The notes: generated by a model from the sequence alone, not told the origin. Shown: positions 22,876 through 33,153, numbered from the stretch's first letter. The stretch is DNA of 41,333 nucleotides from Extensimonas sp963708545 (GCA_963708545.1 CAVPUD010000072.1:1-41333); one strand, 5' to 3'. Made by a program: numbers and translations.

Positions 22876-23536
22876 GGGATAGTAACTCCCGCAACACATC
22901 GACAAACCGGCGGTTCTCTTCGGGCAATGCCGTAGTGATGCGCATATAGCCAGACCCCAGAGCCGGGTCGTTGAGTGGTTTGATCAGGATGTCGCGGCTA
23001 CGGAGCTGGTCCGCAAGTTCGGCGGCTTTATGCGGCGCGAAATCTGCGAGGAAGAAGTAGGTTTCGGTCGGATAGGTACGCACGCTCAGGGCACGCAACT
23101 GCGCCGCAAGCTCCTCGGTCCAGGCGCGCAATTGCGCGGCACGGGCGTGAATCTGGTCTTCATGCTGCAGCGTGGCGATGGCCGCCGCCTGGCTGGGACG
23201 GGCGAGCGGGTAGGCGTCATTGTGGCTGTTCAGGTCGTCGGCGATGGCCGACGGCAATATGGCGTAGCCAATGCGGAAGCCCGCCAAACTGTGAGCCTTG
23301 GACAGAGTGCGCGTCACCAGCAGGTTGGGATGGTCAGGCACCAGGTGAGCGACAGACTGCCCGGCTAGGCCGATGAATACCTCGTCGCCCAGGAAGCGCG
23401 TCTCCGGGTAGCGGCCCAACAACTCAGGCAATGGCTTCATGTCGAAGATGCCACCGTTCGGATTGTTGGGGTTGACAATAACTGCAAACTTGATATTTTG
23501 AAATGTACCGCCGCCTTTCTCCGCAATGGCGCTCAT
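22868..23536 (-). CDS. Short class I/II (HisC-like) aminotransferase lacking its N-terminal third
   Basis: The 222-residue frame contains 'VIVNPNNPNGGIFDM' (the NPNNPTG-type cofactor loop), 'FLGDEVFIGLAGQS', the PLP-lysine motif 'TRTLSKAHSLAGFRIGYAI', and a C-terminal domain with 'GSGYMRITTALPEENRRF'. HisC-type enzymes are ~350 residues; about 120 N-terminal residues (substrate-binding arm and first part of the large domain) are absent. It nevertheless has a good ribosome binding site (AGGAG, seven bases upstream), an ATGA overlap with the ferritin-like gene and a fresh N-terminus 'MSAIAEKGGGTFQNIKF'. It may be a degraded enzyme or part of a split system; activity is doubtful. Confidence 0.7.
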   Translation of the reverse strand: MSAIAEKGGGTFQNIKFAVIVNPNNPNGGIFDMKPLPELLGRYPETRFLGDEVFIGLAGQSVAHLVPDHPNLLVTRTLSKAHSLAGFRIGYAILPSAIADDLNSHNDAYPLARPSQAAAIATLQHEDQIHARAAQLRAWTEELAAQLRALSVRTYPTETYFFLADFAPHKAAELADQLRSRDILIKPLNDPALGSGYMRITTALPEENRRFVDVLRELLSHA

Positions 23537-23985
23537 GATCGGCTCCTGCCGCGCATATGGCGCCCGCCACCGCCACCAGCGGAACGTTGGGCACAACGCT
23601 GAAACGCAGCCAGATGTCGCTGCTGCGACGCCTCCTGCAGATTGCGCAGCACTGTGAGAATGTCCGGGCGCTGGGTTGCCCCAACTAGCCGCTCATACAT
23701 TTCGCCATTGGCAATCTCGGCAGCGACACCCGCTTCACAGGCTGCTTGCAGACTGGCATAGCGCGCAACCTTTCCCCTCCAGGGATTCTCGGGAACGGGT
23801 AGCCCGTAGCGTGCAAACAGAGTGCAAAGCGCCTCGATGTGGCGCGCCTCGGCTTCACGGATATTGCTGAACGGCGGCATCTCGCCGAAGTCGGCAATCA
23901 CCTGGTCGTAAGTTGCCCAGGCAAAATACTCGTCGTCGAGCGCCTCGTTGAGCGCATGGATTTCTGCTTCGGTCAGTGGATTCAT
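23533..23985 (-). CDS. Ferritin-like (DUF2202-type) protein
   Basis: The 150-residue protein is mostly helical. 'EIHALNEALDDEYFAWATYDQVIADFG' supplies the first E/Y pair, 'SNIREAEARHIEALCTLFARYG' an ExxH metal motif, 'GEMYERLV' a second glutamate, and 'LRNLQEASQQRHLAAFQRC' another ExxxxxH. This is the four-helix di-iron arrangement of DUF2202/rubrerythrin-like proteins. The Gly/Arg-rich tail after ~residue 130 looks unrelated to the fold. It sits three bases after the ZIP transporter gene, so it may handle iron or another metal brought in by that transporter (inference). It overlaps the following aminotransferase gene by four bases. Confidence 0.82.
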   Translation of the reverse strand: MNPLTEAEIHALNEALDDEYFAWATYDQVIADFGEMPPFSNIREAEARHIEALCTLFARYGLPVPENPWRGKVARYASLQAACEAGVAAEIANGEMYERLVGATQRPDILTVLRNLQEASQQRHLAAFQRCAQRSAGGGGGRHMRGRSRS

Positions 23986-23988
23986 GAT

Positions 23989-24726
23989 TCATCCTCCGTG
24001 GTGAAAAATAGCGATCGTGCCGATCCCCGCCAGCAGCAGCACGAGCTGGCGCAGGGAGGTGGCAGCGGTCACCTGCCGGTGCAGTCCTGGGATGAGATCG
24101 GCAGCAGCGACGTAGATGAAGCTCGCCGCAGAAATCGCGAGGATATACGGCACTGCCCCGCGCGTTTCGCCCAGCCAAAAATAGGCCAGCACGGCACCGG
24201 GCAGCGTGGTGGTGGCCGAAAGGGTGTTCAGAACCAGCGCCTTGGTGCGTCCATACCCATTGTCGAGCAGGATGGCGAAATCGCCGACTTCCTGCGGAAT
24301 CTCGTGCGCGATCACGGCCAGCGATGCGGCGACCCCCAGCGGGATCGAGGTGAGGAAGGCGGCGGAAATCACCACCCCGTCCACGAAGTTGTGGAAGGCA
24401 TCGCCGATCAGGATCAGCGGGCCGGCATGGCCATGCACCTCGCACTCGCCATCGTGGCAATGACGCCAGAGCACCAGTTTTTCCAGCACGAAAAAAAGCA
24501 CCATGCCCGCCAGCACCGTTGCCGTGACCGCGACTGCCGGGGCGAGTTTCAGACCGGCGGGGATCATGCCGAGAAACGCGGCGCCAAGTAGCGTGCCGGT
24601 GGCATAGCTGACGAGACAGGGAATAAGAATCTTGCGGATGCCTGCTGGAAATAACAGAAACAATGCAGCGCCAGCGACAGCACCCACGCTGCCCAAAAGA
24701 CCGAAGCCGATTATCCATAGCAGCAT
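23989..24726 (-). CDS. ZIP-family divalent metal transporter
   Basis: The 245-residue inner-membrane protein has eight predicted helices. The metal-binding helices show 'LIGDAFHNFVDGVVISAAF' (HNxxDG) and 'AVIAHEIPQEVGDFAILLD' (HEIPQE), the defining ZIP motifs. The loop 'WRHCHDGECEVHGHAG' is rich in His and Cys as in many ZIP proteins. It probably imports zinc or iron into the cytoplasm, though the direction is inferred from the family. It is the first gene of a four-gene operon. A long perfect palindrome lies 57-82 bases upstream of its ATG and could be the operator of a metal-responsive regulator. Confidence 0.92.
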   Translation of the reverse strand: MLLWIIGFGLLGSVGAVAGAALFLLFPAGIRKILIPCLVSYATGTLLGAAFLGMIPAGLKLAPAVAVTATVLAGMVLFFVLEKLVLWRHCHDGECEVHGHAGPLILIGDAFHNFVDGVVISAAFLTSIPLGVAASLAVIAHEIPQEVGDFAILLDNGYGRTKALVLNTLSATTTLPGAVLAYFWLGETRGAVPYILAISAASFIYVAAADLIPGLHRQVTAATSLRQLVLLLAGIGTIAIFHHGG

Positions 24727-24782
24727 TTGGTGGGCCTCGGCTTTCTTTCAAGTATGCGCGTATGGGAGCGAGCCCTACGCTC

Positions 24783-24808
24783 AATATACGCCGCAAGCGG
24801 CGTATATT
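24783..24808. promoter_or_regulatory. 26-bp palindrome upstream of the ZIP operon
   Basis: AATATACGCCGC-AA-GCGGCGTATATT is a perfect 12-bp inverted repeat with a 2-base centre, 57-82 bases before the ZIP start codon, in AT-richer DNA. It is a plausible operator or a terminator-like hairpin. It does not match the Zur, Fur or MntR consensus as I know them. Confidence 0.55.
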
Positions 24809-24984
24809 CATTCAAAAATTTCGGTGTATATAACGCTCATTCCAAAGAGAAGTCCGCTTGTAGCACACCTCTTCGGCCAGTATATGCCCGCAAATACCAC
24901 ACCCTCCGCCCAAGCAACTGGATCAGCTGCGCAGCAAGGCGCGTGTCAAGCACTATAGCTTGAGTATGAAGCGCCAGCAGGAGG

Positions 24985-25002
24985 TTGGAGTCAGATTCCA
25001 AT
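24985..25002 (-). repeat. 18-bp boundary motif, right copy (inverted)
   Basis: TTGGAGTCAGATTCCAAT is the reverse complement of the left copy at 19164-19181 with a single mismatch. The 5.8 kb between them holds the accessory genes. The remaining 24809-24984 spacer shows no gene. Confidence 0.65.
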
Positions 25003-25010
25003 CATCCTAA

Positions 25011-25154
25011 ATCTGGCAGTTGAGCGCGCCCGAGCGTGTCGTCATCGGGTGCACTGGCAAGGCGCAAACCGCAGCCATGGCGGGTGCCATGGCGAGGATT
25101 TGCAACGCGGCCAGCGTGCCCGAGGGCGGCGCGATCGGGTGCGCAGCGCTCTGA
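25011..25154 (+). pseudogene. Orphan C-terminal coding fragment, family not recognised
   Basis: An open frame directly after the right boundary motif reads 'WQLSAPERVVIGCTGKAQTA' followed by 'AMAGAMARICNAAS...' and stops at 25154. It looks like genuine protein (balanced composition, host codon use) but has no ATG and a stop immediately upstream, so it appears to be the tail of a gene cut off at the island edge. I do not recognise the family. The following 25155-25351 holds nothing I can identify. Confidence 0.35.
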
Positions 25155-25351
25155 CCCGATGGGTGAGTCTCGCAGAGTGAAAAATCATTCGAAGAATCAA
25201 AGCGTTGCATACAAAATGCAGCGGTCAACTGCCGGATTTAGGATCACTTGCGCGCCCTGCCGAGTGCATATCCCGGCACTCCCCCTGAACCCAATAAGCG
25301 CCCTCATCATTGACCTTGTTCGTCGGCAAAAACGCACGATGAACCCGGCGT

Positions 25352-26725
25352 TCACCCATTGGCCTGCGCCCCCCGCCGCCGAAACTCCGCGGGTGACTGC
25401 CCCGTCCAGGCGCGGAAGGCGCGGATGAAGCTTTTTTCGTTGGCAAAGCCCGCGGCGGCGGCGACTTGTTTGATGGGGCGGCGGCTGCGGTGCAGCAGTT
25501 CGAGCGCGCGGGCGCGGCGCACTTCGTCTTTGAGGCCTTGCAGCGTCGCGCCTTCTTCCTTGAGCTGGCGGTGCAGCGTGCGCGGCGAGAGGTGCAGCAG
25601 CTCGGCGAGCGACTCGGCGCTGTGCGCGGGCAGCGGCGCTGGCATGGGTGCCGATGGCTGGCCCGCTGGCACGGCGCCGACCGGGCCCGACAGGGGAGAG
25701 GGCGAGAGCGAGGGATGGGACAAAGAGGCAGGTGCGCCGAGCAGCTGGCGCACGCGCTGCACCAGCAGGCGGTCGCGCCGGTATTGCCGCACGGTGAGCG
25801 GCAGCGCGTGCTGCAGCATCTGGCACAGCGCGGCCTCGTCGCGGCGCAGTGGCAAGGCGAGGTAGCGCGCGTCGAAGTGCAGCGCGGTGCGCTCGGCGTC
25901 GAAAGCCACCGGGGCCGGAAAGAGCACGCTGTAGGCGTCGGCGTGCGGCGGCGCGGCAAAGGCAAACTGCGCGCCCAGCAGCGGAATGCGCGAATCGATG
26001 TACCAGCTGGCGAGCCCGTGGACGTTGCGCAGCACCGAGACGAGGCAGAACTCGCGCAGCGCGGGCGTGATGCCGCGGCCGGTTTCGGTGATGCCGAGCA
26101 TGGCCACGGCGCCGTCCGTGTGCAGCGCGAGCGTGATGTCGTCGGTCAACAGGCCGTGGTGGCGGCACCAGCGGCGCAGCGCCACGCCCAGGCTCGCGGC
26201 GCCGTTGCTCGCGCGTGCGAGCATGCCGTAGCTGCCCCAGGGCAGGCGGCGGCCGAACCAGCCCAGTGCCTCGTCGTCGAGCTCGCGCATCGCGGCCTCG
26301 GAGATGCGCTCCATCTGCCAGGCGGTGATGCGCGCGCCGTCGCACGCCAACAGTTCGGGCGCGATCTGTGCCTGCGCGAGCGCTTTGGCCGGGCTCATGC
26401 CGCGCTGCGCATAGGCCAGCGCGATCGCACGCACGAAGGCGATGGGCGTGGCGGCGACGGGGGTTTTGGCTGGGAGCCTGTCGGACTTTGGAATCGTCGG
26501 CTGCGAATGCGCCGCAGCGGTCCATTTTTTACCGTCTTCTTGCCCCATAGCACCACTATGGGGCTGCGAATCCGGCAAAAACTGGCCTCGCTGGGGCGCA
26601 TTCTCGCTATCGACGCCCAAAGTCCGACAGGCTCCTGGGCTGCGGGCGCGCGGGGGTGGCTCGGCGGCGGTGGAAACCGAGTCAGCGGTGGGAGCGTTGG
26701 TCAGGCCGGAGTGGAGCGGGCGCAT
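25352..26725 (-). CDS. AraC-family regulator (arabinose-binding-domain type) with in-frame palindromic element
   Basis: The ~457-residue frame carries an AraC 'Arabinose_bd' sensor from 'PIAFVRAIALAYAQRGMSPA' to about residue 330. A Pro/Ser-rich linker and a C-terminal double HTH follow, with 'SAESLAELLHLSPRTLHRQL' and 'RPIKQVAAAAGFANEKSFIRAFRAWTGQSPAEFRRR'. Homologues start just before 'PIAFVRA' and are ~330-350 residues. Here ~85 extra N-terminal residues precede it, of which ~30-84 are the translated palindromic element. No start codon lies between the element and the conserved domain, so translation must begin upstream (ATG 26725 likely) or at the ATG within the element. The ligand is unknown. 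It diverges from the acyl-CoA ligase gene, a plausible target. Confidence 0.82.
   Translation of the reverse strand: MRPLHSGLTNAPTADSVSTAAEPPPRARSPGACRTLGVDSENAPQRGQFLPDSQPHSGAMGQEDGKKWTAAAHSQPTIPKSDRLPAKTPVAATPIAFVRAIALAYAQRGMSPAKALAQAQIAPELLACDGARITAWQMERISEAAMRELDDEALGWFGRRLPWGSYGMLARASNGAASLGVALRRWCRHHGLLTDDITLALHTDGAVAMLGITETGRGITPALREFCLVSVLRNVHGLASWYIDSRIPLLGAQFAFAAPPHADAYSVLFPAPVAFDAERTALHFDARYLALPLRRDEAALCQMLQHALPLTVRQYRRDRLLVQRVRQLLGAPASLSHPSLSPSPLSGPVGAVPAGQPSAPMPAPLPAHSAESLAELLHLSPRTLHRQLKEEGATLQGLKDEVRRARALELLHRSRRPIKQVAAAAGFANEKSFIRAFRAWTGQSPAEFRRRGAQANG
26472..26636 (-). repeat. Palindromic element, copy 4 (full length, inside AraC-type gene)
   Basis: A 165-bp copy in reverse orientation to copies 1 and 2, i.e. 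in sense with the AraC-type gene. The terminal inverted repeat at the low-coordinate end has G instead of A at its first base; the central hairpin is intact. It encodes GACRTLGVDSENAPQRGQ...KSDRL in the same translation frame as copy 1 in the MFS gene, differing by only a few substitutions. Confidence 0.93.
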
Positions 26726-26865
26726 GGCGGTGCGGGCATGGCACGATTTGCAACCATTGTGGCACATGGGATGCGCGCAGCCGCTCTATGCTTACTGACC
26801 GGGCCGGTTGGTCGTTTGTTTGCTTTCAGTGTTTGCGGCCCGAGCGCTTTTTGAGGAGACGCTCC

Positions 26866-28600
26866 ATGCCTGCAAGTTCTGCCACCCTTACTCCCCTGAC
26901 GGCCAGTATCGCGCGCGGCGCGACCGAGGTGCCCTTGATCGAGCAAACCATAGGCGCGCTGTTCGACGCCGTGACCGCGCGCCAGCCCGACCATGAAGCG
27001 CTGGTCAGCGTGCACCAGCGCCGCCGCTATACCTACCGCCAGCTGCAGACCGAGGCGCGGCGCCTCGCGAGCGCCTTGCTCGGGCTGGGCCTGCAGCCGG
27101 GCGACCGCGTGGGCATCTCGGTCGCACAACAACGTCGAGTGGACGCTGACGCAACTGGCCACGGCGATGGTGGGCATGATCCTCGTGAACATCAACCCGG
27201 CCTACCGCACCGCCGAGGTCGAATACGCGCTCAACAAGGTGGGTTGTAAGGCCCTTGTGACCATGGCGCGCTTCAAGACGAGCGACTACCTGGGCATGCT
27301 GCGCGAGCTCGCGCCCGAGTGGGCGCACGGCGAGCCTGGCCGCCTCGAAGCGCAGCAGCTGCCGCATTTGCACACGGTGGTGTGGATAGACGCGCCGCAC
27401 CAAAAAGCCGTGCACGAGCCCGGCATGCTGCGCTTTTCAGAGCTGCTCGCGCGCGGTGATGCTGCCGATGCGCGCGTTTCGGCCATTGGGGCGCAGCTGC
27501 GCGCGACGGAGCCCATCAACATCCAGTTCACGAGCGGCACCACGGGCTTTCCGAAAGGTGCGACGCTGACGCACCGCAACATTCTGAACAACGGCTTTTT
27601 CGTGGGCGAGTGCATACGCCTCACGCCCGCCGATCGGCTGTGCGTGCCCGTGCCGCTGTACCACTGCTTCGGCATGGTGATGGGCAATCTGGCCGCGTTC
27701 ACGCACGGCGCGACGGTGATCTATCCGAACGACGCCTTCGAGCCGCTCACGGTGCTGCAGACCGTGCAGGACGAAAAATGCACCGTGTTGCACGGCGTGC
27801 CCACCATGTTCATCGCCGAGCTCGACCACCCGCGCTTTGCCGAGTTCGACCTGTCCACGCTGCGCACCGGCATCATGGCCGGCTCGCCCTGCCCCACGGC
27901 GGTGATGGAGCGCGTGGTGCGCGACATGCACATGGAGCAGGTCACCATCGCCTACGGCATGACCGAAACCAGCCCCGTGAGCTGCCAGAGCAGCGTCGAT
28001 ACGCCGCTGGACAAGCGCGTTGCTACCGTGGGCCAGGTGCAGCCGCACCTGGAGGTGAAGATCATCGACCCCGACACCGGCGCCATCGTGCCGCCGGGCC
28101 AGTCGGGCGAGCTGTGCACGCGCGGCTATTCGGTCATGCACGGCTACTGGGACGACGCCGAGAAAACCCGCGAGGCCATAGACACCGAAGGCTGGATGCA
28201 CACGGGCGACCTGGCCACCATGGACGCCGAGGGCTACGTGAACATCGTCGGGCGCATCAAGGACATGGTGATCCGCGGCGGCGAGAACGTTTACCCGCGC
28301 GAGATCGAGGAATTCCTCTACCGCATGCCGCAGGTGCAGGACGTGCAGGTGGTGGGCGTGCCCGACCCCAAATACGGCGAAGAGCTGTGCGCCTGGATCG
28401 TGCTGAAGCCCGGCCAGACGCTCAGCGAAGACGAGGTGCGCGCGTTCTGCAAGGGGCAGATCGCGCATTACAAGGTGCCGCGCTACATTCGCTTCGTGCC
28501 CGAGTTTCCGATGACGGTGACGGGCAAGGTCCAGAAGTTCAAGATCCGCGAGGCCATGCAGCAGCAGCAGCTCGGGCTGCAAGAGGCCCGCACCGCCTGA
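26866..28600 (+). CDS. Acyl-CoA ligase (AMP-binding, FadD-type), with an apparent +1 frameshift
   Basis: This ATP-dependent enzyme forms acyl-CoA through an acyl-adenylate. The N-terminus (MPASSATLTPLTASIARG, ATG at 26866 with AGGAG seven bases upstream) runs to 'GLQPGDRVGI'. One extra C near 27119 then shifts the frame, and the rest continues as 'SHNNVEWTLTQLATAMVG'. It proceeds with 'IQFTSGTTGFPKGATLTHRN' (P-loop), 'VTIAYGMTETSPVSCQSS', 'GWMHTGDLATMDAEGYVNIV' and 'FPMTVTGKVQKFKIRE' (catalytic Lys). The corrected length is ~577 residues. It leads the mccB cluster by 13 bases, suggesting that it activates a branched or short/medium fatty acid. A sequencing error is a plausible cause of the shift. 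Confidence 0.9.
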
Positions 28601-28613
28601 TGAGAAAGCAGCC

Positions 28614-30221
28614 ATGAGCATCCTAGCCACCCAACTCAACCCCCGTTCGGCCGAATTCCAGGCCAACGCCGCGGCCATGCGCCAGCTGGTGCAGGACTTG
28701 CAGGCGCAAGTCGCCAAGGTCGCCGAGGGCGGCGGCGCGGCCGCGCGTGCCAAGCACGTGGCGCGCGGCAAGCTGCTGCCGCGAGCGCGCGTGCAGATGC
28801 TGCTCGACCCGGGCACGCCGTTCCTGGAGCTCTCGCCGCTCGCGGCGCTCAATGTGTACGGCAACGAGGCCCCCGGCGCCGGCCTGATCGCGGGCATAGG
28901 GCGCGTGAGCGGCACCGACTGCATGATCGTGTGCAACGACGCCACCGTCAAAGGCGGCACCTACTACCCGCTCACGGTGAAAAAGCACCTGCGCGCGCAA
29001 GAGATTGCGCAGCAAAACCGCCTGCCCTGCATCTACCTGGTCGATTCGGGCGGCGCGAACCTGCCCAACCAGGACGAGGTCTTCCCCGACCGCGAGCACT
29101 TCGGCCGCATCTTCTACAACCAGGCGAACATGAGCGCGCAGGGCATCGCGCAGATTGCCGTGGTCATGGGCTCGTGCACCGCGGGCGGCGCCTACATGCC
29201 CGCGATGAGCGACGAGTCCATCATCGTGAAGAACCAGGGCACCATCTTTCTCGGCGGCCCGCCGCTCGTGAAAGCGGCCACGGGCGAGGTGGTGAGCGCC
29301 GAAGACCTGGGCGGCGGCGACGTGCACACGCGCCTGTCGGGCGTGGCCGACCACCTCGCGCAAAACGACCTGCACGCGCTGCAGCTGGCGCGCAACGCGG
29401 TGCGCAATCTGAACCAAAAAAAGGCCCCATGGCCCGCCGACATTGCGCCGCAAGCTCCTAAATTCGATGCGCAAGAGCTCTACGGCGTGATCCCCACCGA
29501 CACGCGCAAGCCCTTCGACGTGCGCGAGATCATCGCGCGCATCGTCGATGGCAGCGTGTTCGACGAATTCAAGGCGCGCTACGGCACCACGCTGGTGTGC
29601 GGCTTTGCGCACATCGAGGGCATGGCCGTGGGCATCGTCGCGAACAACGGCATTTTGTTTTCCGAGTCCGCCGTGAAGGGCGCGCACTTCATCGAGCTGT
29701 GCTGCCAGCGCAAGATACCGCTCGTCTTTTTGCAGAACATCACGGGCTTCATGGTCGGGCGCAAGTACGAAAACGAAGGCATCGCGCGCCACGGCGCCAA
29801 GCTCGTCACGGCCGTCGCCACGGCGGCCGTGCCCAAGTTCACCATCATCATCGGCGGCTCTTTCGGCGCCGGCAACTACGGCATGTGCGGGCGTGCGTAT
29901 TCGCCGCGCTTTCTCTGGATGTGGCCGAACGCGCGCATCAGCGTGATGGGCGGCGAGCAGGCTGCGAGCGTGCTGGCCACCGTCAAGCGCGACGGCATCG
30001 AAGCCAAGGGCGGCAGTTGGAGCAAAGAGGAAGAAGAAGCCTTCAAAGCCCCGATCCGCCAGCAGTACGAGGTGCAGGGCCACCCCTACTACGCCACTGC
30101 GCGCCTGTGGGACGACGGCATCATCGACCCCGCCGACACGCGCCGCGTGCTCGCCTTGGGGCTCGCCGCGACGCGCAACGCGCCGATCGCCGAAACCAAG
30201 TTTGGCGTGTTCCGCATGTGA
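28614..30221 (+). CDS. mccB: Methylcrotonyl-CoA carboxylase, carboxyltransferase (beta) subunit
   Basis: MccB/LiuB transfers CO2 from carboxybiotin to 3-methylcrotonyl-CoA in leucine degradation. The 535-residue protein shows the crotonase-fold carboxyltransferase motifs 'CNDATVKGGTYYPLTVKKHLRAQEIA', 'IYLVDSGGANLPNQDEVFPDREHFG', 'GSCTAGGAYMPAMSDESIIV' and 'IVANNGILFSESAVKGAHFIELC'. It also has 'GRAYSPRFLWMWPNARISVMGGEQAASVL'. The 'TYYP' and 'LPNQ..VFPD' segments point to MCC rather than propionyl-CoA carboxylase. Length is typical. It lies 13 bases after the ligase; the alpha subunit follows after an inserted vapBC module. The 3' end and stop are intact. Confidence 0.96.
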   Translation: MSILATQLNPRSAEFQANAAAMRQLVQDLQAQVAKVAEGGGAAARAKHVARGKLLPRARVQMLLDPGTPFLELSPLAALNVYGNEAPGAGLIAGIGRVSGTDCMIVCNDATVKGGTYYPLTVKKHLRAQEIAQQNRLPCIYLVDSGGANLPNQDEVFPDREHFGRIFYNQANMSAQGIAQIAVVMGSCTAGGAYMPAMSDESIIVKNQGTIFLGGPPLVKAATGEVVSAEDLGGGDVHTRLSGVADHLAQNDLHALQLARNAVRNLNQKKAPWPADIAPQAPKFDAQELYGVIPTDTRKPFDVREIIARIVDGSVFDEFKARYGTTLVCGFAHIEGMAVGIVANNGILFSESAVKGAHFIELCCQRKIPLVFLQNITGFMVGRKYENEGIARHGAKLVTAVATAAVPKFTIIIGGSFGAGNYGMCGRAYSPRFLWMWPNARISVMGGEQAASVLATVKRDGIEAKGGSWSKEEEEAFKAPIRQQYEVQGHPYYATARLWDDGIIDPADTRRVLALGLAATRNAPIAETKFGVFRM

Positions 30222-30263
30222 TGTGTATGATTTAACGAATTTATGCACAAAGGAGCGATGACC

Positions 30264-30605
30264 ATGCGCACCAATATCGACATCGACGACGAACTCATGG
30301 CGCGTGCCATGGAGGCGGGCGGCTTCAAGACCAAGCGCGAGGCCGTCGAAGAGGGGCTGCGCCTGCTCGCGCGGCGCAAGGTGTACGAGGGTTTGCTGGC
30401 TTTGCGCGGGCAGCTGCATTGGGACGACTCCGATGAGGGCTGGGCGCAATACCGCAAAGAACTCGAGGCCGCTGGGGCGCTCGGACCGCTCGAAGGCGTG
30501 CAAAGCCACAGCGTGCAGGAGCCGCCAGGGCCTTGGAGCCCGACCTCTGCCGACAGCAAGTCGGATGTGAAAAAAGACGAGCAGCAGCAAGGCGGCGCCA
30601 CGTGA
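30264..30605 (+). CDS. vapB: VapB-family antitoxin with extended C-terminal tail
   Basis: The 113-residue protein starts MRTNIDIDDELMARAMEAGG, a ribbon-helix-helix DNA-binding motif of the type II VapB (DUF2191) group. 'TKREAVEEGLRLLARRK' and 'LRGQLHWDDSDEGW', the toxin-embracing segment, follow. I chose the ATG at 30264 because AGGAG lies eight bases upstream; ATGs at 30243 and 30258 fit less well. The ~40 residues after 'RKELEAAG' are polar, Ser/Gln/Asp-rich and absent from typical 65-75-residue relatives. The stop overlaps the vapC start (GTGA). The antitoxin should bind VapC and repress the pair. The module sits inside the methylcrotonyl-CoA carboxylase operon. Confidence 0.9.
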   Translation: MRTNIDIDDELMARAMEAGGFKTKREAVEEGLRLLARRKVYEGLLALRGQLHWDDSDEGWAQYRKELEAAGALGPLEGVQSHSVQEPPGPWSPTSADSKSDVKKDEQQQGGAT

Positions 30606-31003
30606 TCTTGGTCGATTCGAGCGTCTGGATCGACTTTTTCATGGGCGCCCAGAATCCGGCCACGCGCCAGCTCGTGCGCCTGCTTTCGGACAGCGCTTTT
30701 ACGCTGGGCAGTGCCGACCTGGTGATTTACGAGGTGATGCGTGGATTTCGCCCGGGCAAGCCCATGCGCGAAGCCCAGTCGCTGCTGACGGCCTTGCCGC
30801 AGGTGAGTCTCGGCGGCCTGGACAACGCGCTCGAGGCTGCGACGCACTACCGCGCCTTGCGCGCCCTGGGCCACACCATCCGCAGCCCCATCGACGTGCT
30901 GCTCGCAAGCTACTGCATCACGCACGGCCACCTGCTGCTGCACCGCGATGGCGACTTCGACGTGCTCGAAACCCTGCGCGGGCTGCGCGTGTGGCGGCAC
31001 TGA
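30602..31003 (+). CDS. vapC: VapC-family PIN-domain ribonuclease toxin
   Basis: This 133-residue PIN-domain RNase probably cleaves tRNA or rRNA when freed from VapB. It starts at GTG 30602 (VILVDSSVWIDFFMG), overlapping the antitoxin stop by four bases. The acidic active site is visible: Asp5 in 'LVDSSVWID', Glu44 in 'ADLVIYEVMRGF', Asp98 in 'SPIDVLLASYCI' and Asp116 in 'LLHRDGDFDVL'. All four are retained, so it should be active. Length is normal. It ends 37 bases before mccA and lies on the same strand, so transcription through the carboxylase operon would also express the toxin. Confidence 0.93.
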   Translation: MILVDSSVWIDFFMGAQNPATRQLVRLLSDSAFTLGSADLVIYEVMRGFRPGKPMREAQSLLTALPQVSLGGLDNALEAATHYRALRALGHTIRSPIDVLLASYCITHGHLLLHRDGDFDVLETLRGLRVWRH

Positions 31004-31040
31004 ACCTCGTATCTCTGAGAACCCCTTGGGAACCGACACC

Positions 31041-33153
<2,113 letters not shown>

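Noticed and set aside
28623..30590. 655-residue open frame antisense to mccB and vapB
   Set aside because: Shadow of the real genes: low-complexity Ala/Arg/His composition and no conserved domain.
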